Source: Nipponacmea schrenckii (taxonomy: Eukaryota; Mollusca; Gastropoda; Lottiidae). From it: a DNA stretch of 64,000 nt. The notes below the pieces were generated by a model, which searched no databases, had not been told where the DNA came from, and saw only the letters and a list, made by a program, of their open reading frames with translations. The stretch lies in NCBI GenBank assembly GCA_030562195.1, contig CM060199.1, forward strand, positions 27,238,338 to 27,302,337, given 5' to 3'. Shown one piece after another: positions 55,363-64,000 of the stretch. The number at the start of each line of letters is the position of its first letter. Position 1 is the stretch's first letter. A program made the position numbers and the translations under genes.

Positions 55363-58300
55363 TGCCTCGTAAGAGATTGAGCGATTCTGCGAAAAAAAGA
55401 ACAAAGTTTATTTATAACCAGCGGTTTTACAAACTGCATCACGTCCCAAAGCCATTTATTTTGCATTTAAAAATTGATCTTCAACAAAAAAGACGATGGA
55501 ACCTTGTGAAAGAGAAGTTGAATCTGAATACAGACGGAGAAGTCTTGAAGGTTTTGTTAGACAGGTTAGTTGAAAATACAATTCCATATTTTAATTATCT
55601 ACTGGAAAAATAACTATAATTTGTTTTTTAAATGCATGGTTCTGATTTTAATTTGAAAATAGCTTACTTGGGCTAGGTTCAGTGTTTTACTTTTTATCTT
55701 TCATTTTGATTATTTCAGCTATTGTAGAATAGAATTATTAGAAGAGACAGTGTCTTCTCAGATTTTCCCTATTCCATCAACCTCTGAAAGTAATACTGCT
55801 GGTACCAGCACACCTATGATAAAGGCCCATGCCTTCTTAGGCCTACCATGTTTGTCTGAATTATCTTCAGTCCACAGGTAAGTAGGGCCTATTTGTTTGG
55901 ACAACATAATATAAAATAAAGCCATAATTTGAGCAGTGTTAGATATCTGCTTTTTCTGCTTGACTTAAGTTGGAATTTCTCTTTTAAAATGTTGCACTAA
56001 TTATGATGGAAAAAAAATTCTTGATGATACTTTTAATTTAGAAATATTAATTAATCCTTGTCTTTGATTTTTTATTCTTCAGCTCAGATACTGATCCTGC
56101 ACAAATGAGTGGTGTTGAAATGCTTGGCTCTGAGGTGGAGGGTGAAAAGTCAGCATCACCAAAAGATTTGAATCTGACATATGATCCTCATGACATCACA
56201 CAAGACTATTATGGTAAATCTATTGGACCTTTACGCACCTGTGAACAATTATTTATTATGCTTCCTATGTTGGGATTTGGTGGTTGTGTTGTCAATATTG
56301 TCTGATTTTATAAATATTTAATCCACAATAGAAATTGATGTTTTGTTTGATGACAAAGATGAAGAGGATAATCTTGGTGGATTAACATATGAAGACGACA
56401 TTAATGATCCTAATTTTTCATCACAGCAGTTGAATATTACATATTGGTATGTACATTGCGAGGCACAAACTATGGATTACATTTTCAAACTTGCTTCTTA
56501 GTTCAGGTCTAATATGTTATAAAGGTTATTGTTCTTGACAACAAATTTCAACATTGACATAATTGTAACGAAATATGTTAATATTTGATGTTTGAATGCT
56601 TTCAAACTCCATAATTTTTTTTTCTATTACGGTATGTGTATTGTTTTGCATAGCTTCAGTTATTCTGTATTAATTAGTTTTATTGATGTCATCAATATTT
56701 GGCAATTTAGGGATAGATAAAATGAATCTTTCTATTTCTAACAGTGATAAAACAATTGACTATGAACTGCTACCAATTATTGGTGAGGATGAAGAAGATG
56801 AGCAATCAGATGATGAAGAAAATGATATGGTTGATGAAGGTATCACATTTGCAGATGGCATGACAGATATTAAAGCAGAAGCAATTTTGGATGAAAAACA
56901 GGTCATATGTTTTTCTTCCAATTTAATGGACTTGGCAGCAATAGAGCCACCCAAGACATGTAGACTGTGTGGATCTAATACTGTTACAAAGAGTAAGACA
57001 CAAGGCACTGGGATGAAAATAATGTGGGTATGTTATTACTGTAAATTAAATATGACACTTCTTTCTATATGTTTTGAATGTTGTATAACGTGAAGGGAAT
57101 ATATGATGTAGTAGACACAATTTCCATCTGTTTGAATCAGGTAATCATAAGAAAATTAAGTTGTGAAAGTGGTCTTAGGTGTTTTGATTTGTGAATATTT
57201 GATACCTTATATGCATATCAGTACTATATGACCTGTTATAGGATGTGATAAAAGAAGATTCACAAATAATCTTTGAAAGCATAATCTTAATTTTCAGATT
57301 TGTGGCAATGGTCATCTGGTCAAATCATGGTCCTCACAACCACATGTTAACAGGATTCTAGCTGGAGACTTTCTTCTAGCATGTAACATATTGATATCGG
57401 GCAATAATTACCTAAAGATAAAGAAACTATTTGAATTCATGAAATTAGGGTTTGTGACGGCAAGAACTTTCTATAGCATTCAGACGCAATATACCTGTCC
57501 TACTATAAGTAAATTTTGGGAACAGTTCCAAAAGAAAATGCTCAATGATATTCGAGGAAAGGAGCTGATTTTATTAGGTGAGATAATGTGTAATATCATA
57601 CCATATAAAAATCAGTTGATACTATGAGTTTTTTTTTTTTTTTTTAGTAAACTTGACATTCTTTGGGATTTGGAGAATAAGTAAATATACAACCAAATAT
57701 ATAGTCTATCTGAGTTGCGTGCATAAACTGTGAATATTATATAAAATTTATATCACTATATTTGGATCTGGAGAATGCTCATCACCATTCTAACCCCTCA
57801 CTCCAGTGTTAATATAACTTAAGCAGTGCACTTAAAAATTATTGTAGGAGATGGACAAAATGATAGTCCTGGACACTGTGCCCAGTACCTAAACTACAAT
57901 ATCATTGACAATGAAACAGGCCATTTGATTGTTTGTGATGTTGTTGACAAACGAGAAACCAATCTAAATTCCAATGGAATGGAGACTGTGGCCTTTCAAA
58001 GAGGTCTGCAATTCTTGTTAGATGATGGTCAAAATGTGAAGGAAGTTGTAACAGATGGACATCTGGTCATTAAAAGCTATATGGGTAAATATATTAATGC
58101 AATTTTATCAAGTTTATTGATAGTTAGAAAATTGATTACCACATTTCTTGGGTTGGGGAGAAAAATTGTGGTTTTTAATGAAGTCATGTAATTTGCACTT
58201 TTTTCTTGATGCCTAAGAGGAACAGTCAGCAATTTTGTGGGTTGATTTGGGTCTTGAATATATGTAAATAATACTAAAAATTTATGAAAACCTCATAATC

Positions 58301-60208
58301 CTTTCAAATATACTTTAAATTTCTATATATGTCTTTTCTATGTATTTTTTAATCTCTTTGCATATTAATTATCTATTATATTTCAGCAAAAGAGAAACCT
58401 GAGATTAAGCATTCCAATGACATTTGGCATGGTGCTAAATCAGTTACAAAGAAATTAAGTAAGGTAAGGTAAAAAGTTTCACATATTTTTTTTTAGCTTG
58501 AGCTGCATTGCAGAAAATAAATTAGCCCAGAGATTATGAGATATTTTATTCCCTTTATACTTTTTAGGTAGCATCAAAAAAAGAAAACAAAGTGCTTTTA
58601 TTGTGGGCCAAGAAAATTGTTAATCATTTTTGGTACTGTGCAAAGAGTTGTATGGGCAATGCCAATAAATTCAAGGTATGTCATTATTTTTGTCTTAAGT
58701 CAAAAGTTGTGTAAATGTGTGTGGGTAATTGGCTAAACGAATCAGACAGAATTATGTTGAGTTTATTTTTGTGTGTGTGTTAATTGTCTCTCTTGCAACC
58801 TTCGTGTATTTTTAAGGCTATTTGGCAAGGACTGTTACATCATGTTTGTGATGAACATGAATGGCTCTTAGGTAATGGCTTTATTGAACCGAGATGTCAA
58901 CACGGTGAACTTGATGATGATGAACCAAGACAGTGGCTTCAGAAGAACTCAGCTGCCCTTGCAGCTTTGAGACAAATCATATGTGACAAAGTTCTGATGA
59001 AGAATATTCCCTATTATGTGAATTTCCGGTTAGCAGTTATAAACACTAACTCATTCTTGATATTTGCATCTTTTTTACAGGATCGTCTTTCTAGGTTTTC
59101 TACTAATTATAGAAGTGCTAAATTGTATACCTACGATCCCAAAAGTGCTCATAATTTCTTGAGACCTGGAGATAGTATAAAATAATAATAATAAAATAAG
59201 TCATAATATAAAATCTTGTATTTGGTGGAATTGCAAGAACCACAGATGTCTGAATGAAAAGATTAAGATTAATGGTTTATTAATACTATTACTATCATTT
59301 TTCAGACACACAGGAAACATAGAGAGTTTTCACTCATTTAAATTAATGTATGCTAGTAAACGGATTGCTTTCAGGTAAATTTCTCATTCTTCATGTTATG
59401 ACATGTTTTTTAATTGTATAGATTTATAATAGTGAACTGTTTTTTTTTTCTCCATATGAAAATGTGATAGCTTAACCCATTTATGGCTTTATAATTTAAA
59501 AATTTTGAAATTGTGTCCATTTATTAGATATTATAATCGAAGGAAAGTAATCTTTCATCCCCCTTATTGATATTTTCCTTTTTAGTCCACCGATTTATAA
59601 AGCACGCTGTTTACTTGCTGCTATAGATTTCAATGTGCATAAAGATAGGCCAAACAAGGTTAATCAAGATGGAGAAATTAGGTAAGAGATTGAGAAATTA
59701 TTTGTTTTCTAGTAATTTGCGAGTGGGGATATTGCTTAGCAGTCCGGGTCATACATGAGTTCTTTTCTGGAGTGGATACACGTGGCATGGAGATATCTTC
59801 AAAAACCACTGCAAATTAATTTATAATGGGATTGATCTAGAATGAACAAGTCAAGTGAACATAAAACAAAATTTTAATTAATGTTTATTCCGGATATCAT
59901 CAACATTAGTAACATAAGAAATTATTTGTAATATAATTCTCATGTATATTTTTAATTACAGAATGAATAGAAAATTCTCTAAAAGAGCTAATAATTGGAG
60001 TGTTGTGCCACTTAAAGAAGCGAAAAAATATGAATATGTATGGCAGCTCCATAAGCTTCTAATTGAAGCTCGTTTAAATGACGTACTGCCTCTGAAGAGA
60101 AAGAGGGATTTAGAATCAAATGACCCAAGACGTTTAGCCAGCACAATTGCTAATATTCCTCCTCTTTCTACTGAAGAGATAACTAAACAACAAAAATCTC
60201 GATTCTAG
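55363..60208 (+). CDS. Kolobok-type transposase, 13 predicted exons, reading frame intact
   Basis: Exons by GT/AG sites: 55363-55564, 55719-55877, 56083-56213, 56332-56446, 56745-57027, 57298-57577, 57848-58084, 58387-58463, 58568-58675, 58817-59028, 59306-59374, 59586-59681 and 59962-60208. Start MPRKRLSDSAKK (a frame-linked ATG at 55284 is possible). Basic N-terminus with WNLVKEKLNLNTDGEVLKVLL, acidic middle, a zinc finger across an intron (CRLCGSNTV ... ICGNGHLV), then the catalytic triad: D in GDGQNDSPGH, D in VVTDGHLVIKSY, E in HTGNIESFHSF. Conserved SNDIWHGAKSVTKKL and NHFWYCAKSCMGN lie between. It would cut and paste at TTAA. No lesion seen. A stray frame at 59082-59185 is not needed. 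Confidence 0.8.
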
Positions 60209-60354
60209 GTGAACATTGAAATCTAACATAAATCATGAAAATGTGATAAATGAAAAACAATTTGATAGCAAATTATGGTGATATTACTTGCTCGTGTAGA
60301 ATGAATAATTTTCAATATGTGATCATAAAAATGTTATAAATGAATGACTAATGT

Positions 60355-61933
60355 TTATAACAATCTGCCAACCATAAATCCAGTGTACTGATTATTACGG
60401 TCTGGAAATGTTCTCCTGACTCTATTTACAACACATGATGGAATGACCACTCGATTTCCTGTTCCCAACCTCCCAAAGCGCCACATTACAAATTGTCTGT
60501 ATGCGGAATGTCTTCGCCTCCTATTAACATCTTCATCCCGTTCCATCACCAAAACATCCCGCCTATAAACATCGGCAATGTCCAATACGCCCGGATCCAA
60601 ACAATACTGATCAATTTCCTGTAAAACGTAAAAACCAATTTTTCAGCAAAAACAATGCAAACTATTAAAGAAAACATGTTACCAAATTTCATTTGAATCA
60701 ATAGAAAGAATCTACCAATTAGATGTAGTGTGGAGATATTCTAAATATGACTGCTTTACAATCTTAAAAAATTCATACACTGTGTTTCCATTATCTTGAC
60801 ATGGATGTTGATGTAGAGGCAAAGAGTGCAAACCTTATTTCTTTATGTAATTTATGTATGGTTTCATGTCAATCTGATGGTTAAAATGAAATAAAAACTT
60901 ACAGGTAGTCGACATATACAGTTCTGTGGTCTCAGATTGCAGCACAATCTCTCCAGATCAGTGGGCATGTCCACACAGTGTGTACACACACACCAAGCTG
61001 GGGCCTGGGAACTTGGGCTTGGTGAATCAGGTGTACCATCCTGGTCATTTAACTTTTCCAGTATATCAAATACATAAGCAGGTAATTTATCTGTGACTTT
61101 AAATAATAATTCTTTGCACTTCTCCTCAGACAACTTTTCTATCATATCCTATTTAAATATTAGTTAAAAAATATATATATAATAATATCGTCAAAATGTA
61201 GATAAGTTACAAGAACTTCAAAGGTTATTTTATTTATTAATCATTTAGAAACATATCAAAGACAAAAAAATCCTTTCTAAATTAAATTTGTGTTTTAATT
61301 TTAGTGACAAGGTGTGAAATAGCATTACAGATTTTGTCTTATATGTTTTAATAATGTTTGTGTTGAGATAATCAAATAAAAATGAGGCAGAAAAAAATGA
61401 CACTTACTTTCAGGCCTACTACCCTTTCATTCCTTAACCTCTTTATTCTCTCAGACGTATTCTCTTGTACTCCTGTAGCCTTCTTCCTTTTAAAACCTTT
61501 GCCTTTTGATGTAGAAGCTGTCTCAGTCTCTGACGATGTCTCAGGAGGAGCTTCAGAGTCTTCACTTGTCGAATCCCCTTTACATGTTTTGCAGCTAAAT
61601 GGTATTTCCCCATCGTCCTTGACACACTTTAAATAAGTAATTCTACTTACACCTACAAAAGATAAAAATTGCAGATATGTATTATATAAAATTCACATCC
61701 TATCAATTTATTGCAAAAAAGAATATTTGAATTGTTGGTTTGATAGAGGATACACCAATGCAATATATCTTTATAGATATTTTTGTAATTTCTTTCTTAA
61801 ATGTATGCTACTATCAAATTATACCTGTCTGGCATGTTCGGTGAGTCCATCTGCTACATAGATCACACATGATTGCATGCTGGTTCTTGCGTATTACCCT
61901 GTGGCACTTTACACACTTATAATTATCAGACAT
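60355..61933 (-). CDS. PHD-like finger plus P2X7-type ballast domain protein, 4 predicted exons, intact
   Basis: Exons 61933-61825, 61652-61408, 61148-60903 and 60618-60355, all GT/AG with matching phases, about 288 residues. Start MSDNYKCVKCHRVI. The N-terminal PHD-like zinc finger (CVKC, MCDLC, WTHRTC) is completed in exon 2 by PFSCKTC. A Ser/Thr/Glu-rich basic linker (KGKGFKRKKAT) follows, then the domain known from the P2X7 receptor cytoplasmic tail: WCVCTHCVDMPTDLERLCCN, QYCLDPGVLDIADVYRRDVL, RHSAYRQFVMWRFGRLG, RVVIPSCVVNRVRRTFPD, QYTGF. In P2X7 this ballast region binds zinc ions and guanine nucleotide. Here there is no receptor channel part. It lies inside the Kolobok element and converges on the transposase. 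Its function is unknown. A nucleic-acid or chromatin role for the transposon is inference. Confidence 0.78.
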
Positions 61934-63361
61934 CTTGATAATAAGCTGGTATGGGAATGTATTTCAAATTTTGAACTCAAATGTGGTCAACTGTACTTCA
62001 AAGAGAAAATTAAGCACAGAAACAAGTAAGGGTCTTTTTCTAGTTCAACCAAAGGTCCACTAACATAAAAGATTCATACTAATACTCGAGTAGTGGGCCC
62101 ATACATTTTATTTAAATTGTTGACCAGATAATGCTCAAATATATCACCAGAAAACAAATGCAAGTAGTGGTAATCCATTGAGCTGATTTTGTTTTTCAGA
62201 TTATTCACAAATTGTTTTGTAAAGTCATTTTTGTTCTAGGTCTAATTTCTAATATTGAAAATAATACTCACATGATTAAAGGTTGTTTATTCCTGCATAA
62301 ATGTAGATATAGGTCCACCTTGCCCTTCTGATGTTGGTGAAAATAAACACAAGGAGTAGATCAGTCATATTAGATCTATTCTGTTAATTGGGACCATATA
62401 AATATCAGGACCATGGAGAGGATTGTAGTTCTCAAAGTTCCCATTTTTAAAACAATATCTCTCCAAACTAACATAATAATTAGTTTATTTATAATAGTTA
62501 TGATGTTAGTGTGAAGAGTTTATGTTTTAATAAAAAAATAAATGACCAGAATCAGATGCCTGTGCTGGCTTGCAGTGGTGTCCCCCCTTTGCAAGTTCCA
62601 CCCTAGTGGTTTCCCCCCAGTGGTTTCCTCCTCCGAGTATATATATGCCATCTGGGTGTATGCTTAATTAACAACGATAATTTGAATTAAAGACCTATTT
62701 TATATCATAGCAACAATAACATATGAGAAACATGTTTCTATTCAGGTCTCAAGCAATGGGTATTCATATTCCTGAATAAATCTTACTTGTACTTTTAAAT
62801 AATTGGAATTTAAATAGGCCTAAGTCATTTCTTAGTCTCATGTTTAGTCTATAAATTTTTTATTTTTCATTTATTCATAAATTCCTTCAACTATTTTATG
62901 TTATCCAGTTGTAGCAAGTACATGTGTTGGCGGTTTATTTCTTTTACAACAATCGCATTGTTATTGTTGATACCATTCCATTGATTCCAAGTTACGACAA
63001 ATTTCACACAAAAAAAATGATAGAAGCTAGCATGCTTTACACGAATCTAAGTCCAATATACGATATATAAATTCACGGAAGACCAAAAAAAAAGCAATTT
63101 ATACGACACAATTTTCAACGATTAAACAAGTTGATTTGTAAACACTAGTGCGTGGATTGGATTTTCCTATTTCCTGTTGTAGCGTTGATTACCCAGACGC
63201 TTTTTTTCTCAAAATGGACGGATTCATCGCTGGCTCACTTTTTTTTAAAATTCCGAATATAGTCTTATTGTCGCTTTTTAAAAATTTATAAAGTGTGGGA
63301 TGCATAGTTATTTAACCAATAGTCAATATTAAACACAAATATAAGCCGTAGGACGAGTCTA
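61934..63361. other. Right non-coding part of the Kolobok element
   Basis: No gene seen on either strand. AT-rich, presumably containing the promoter of the minus-strand gene next to 61933. Short direct repeats gtggtttcccccc/agtggtttcc occur near 62608-62632. It ends in the right TIR. Confidence 0.55.
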
Positions 63362-63381
63362 TTCTAACGCCTATTATCCCT

Positions 63382-63720
63382 TTAAACAAACCATATCCAC
63401 AAGATTAAAATACGTGCAGACTGCGATAAATGTATGAACTATCGACTTTTAAAATCAGTATTTAAGTTAGAATAGTATCTTATTAGCTTGCCTACAAAAT
63501 TAAGTTATAATCACTGTAAACTAAGGTGCAGAAGTCACAGGCTTCCAATTGAAGCTGGCATTTTTAAAAAAATTGTATGGGAAAACAGAGTTTGTAATCT
63601 TTGCCAAACTGGAGAATTGGGGGATGAATTTCATTTTATATTTCAGTGTAAATATTTTTGTAATGATAGCAAATATCAATATACCGACATGGATTTCAAG
63701 AATGAGACACGAACTTGATG
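63382..63720 (+). mobile_element. LINE, 3' piece (C-terminal zinc-finger-like motif)
   Basis: Begins at the second TTAA. The frame resumes as NKPYPQD, later CDKCMNYRLLKSVFKLE, LRCRSHRLPIEAG and VCNLCQTGELGDEFHFIFQC, which is the LINE C-terminal pattern. The 3' end and tail are not evident. Confidence 0.8.
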
Positions 63721-64000
63721 TAAGCCAGAAAGTTACGTCTAAAGATGAAGATACCAGCAGTGATAGATCGGGTATATCAGGGGCACTGGACCCCAGTTTT
63801 CTCTAATCTCCCAGATACAGATGTTGACGTAGAAGACGATTCCAAAGGAATGGATCAAAGACATAGTAATGACCAATTGTTGGAGAAGCAGTCCCGTCTG
63901 ATACCAGATTCTGATGATGGGATACAGATCCCTGACTCAGAGACTAGGTACAGATATTCAATTCGTGGTCGGAAAATCATGACTCCTGCGAAATATCAAT
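63721..64000 (+). other. Possible C-terminus of an LTR-retrotransposon polyprotein, running off the window
   Basis: A plus-strand frame reads VEDDSKGMDQRHSNDQLLE, then IPDSDDGIQIPDSETRYRYS and IRGRKIMTPAKYQ. An acidic stretch ending in a basic, RxxRxxxxPxxY-like tail is common at the C-terminus of Ty3/gypsy polyproteins. It is too short and too variable to be sure. Confidence 0.3.

Larger units (their letters stand above)
55056..63381 (+). mobile_element. Kolobok-type DNA transposon, apparently complete, with two genes
   Basis: 8,326 bp between TTAA sites (55052-55055 and 63382-63385), with perfect 20-bp TIRs agggataataggcgttagaa (55056-55075, and reverse complement 63362-63381). It carries a plus-strand transposase (55363-60208) and a minus-strand P2X7-ballast-like gene (61933-60355). 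It sits inside a LINE. Removing it with one TTAA restores the LINE frame. TTAA targets and the transposase type fit the Kolobok superfamily. Both genes read open across their predicted introns, unlike all other elements in the window. Confidence 0.9.

Noticed and set aside
59082..59185. Possible extra exon in the Kolobok transposase
   Set aside because: Splicing 59028 to 59306 keeps phase and gives the conserved FR-HTGNIESFHS. The segment would change the frame.
1..64000. CRISPR arrays, bacterial operons, ribosomal RNA genes
   Set aside because: None seen. Repeats are eukaryotic transposon or satellite types, and coding regions have introns and eukaryotic polyadenylation signals.

Overview
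The window is invertebrate nuclear DNA, most likely from a bivalve or other mollusc. It is AT-rich, its genes have introns, and it carries pearl-like repeats with ~170-bp core monomers and GGGAGATAAC-type repeat motifs. No bacterial or organellar gene organisation is visible. It is an almost pure transposable-element landscape. No intact ordinary host gene was recognised, only remnants of a HECT-type ubiquitin ligase and of multi-copy gene families.

Layout. 1-2996: 3' part of a BEL/Pao retrotransposon (RNase H, integrase, C-terminal domain, probable LTR). 2997-11160: a decayed element with a protein-primed type B DNA polymerase (Maverick/Polinton-like or related virus-like). Its ~1.9-kb polymerase-proximal region occurs twice as a large inverted repeat, and pieces of a HECT gene lie at 6322-6634 and 11283-11565. 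12510-31115: an IS3EU-like integrase pseudogene and a long PIN/FEN1-like plus cysteine-rich pseudogene, of which 7,477 bp is tandemly duplicated (13806-21282 and 21283-28759) with only four differences noticed by eye. A LINE sits inside the second pseudogene with a 13-bp target-site duplication. 32571-34370: a decayed multi-copy gene. 35553-38556: a piggyBac element with TTAA target sites. 38575-40834: Harbinger remnants. 40885-43790: a Ty3/gypsy relic.

43935-63720: one LINE cut into three pieces by two DNA transposons. The first (46451-54238) has 27-bp terminal inverted repeats (TIRs), a 4-bp ATTT target-site duplication and a DUF7869-type transposase. It has itself received a hAT element (46506-49597), which contains a tRNA-derived SINE. 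The second (55056-63381) is an 8.3-kb Kolobok-type element with 20-bp perfect TIRs and TTAA target sites. Removing either insertion with one target-site copy restores the LINE reading frame exactly.

The Kolobok element is the most interesting item. Its 13-exon transposase reads open, with consistent splice phases at the junctions checked. On the opposite strand it carries a second intact four-exon gene with a PHD-like zinc finger and a domain resembling the cytoplasmic ballast (zinc-binding cysteine) domain of vertebrate P2X7 receptors. The two genes converge and end 146 bp apart. Nearly everything else in the window is broken by frameshifts, stops or deletions, so this element looks like the youngest arrival and possibly a recently mobile one.
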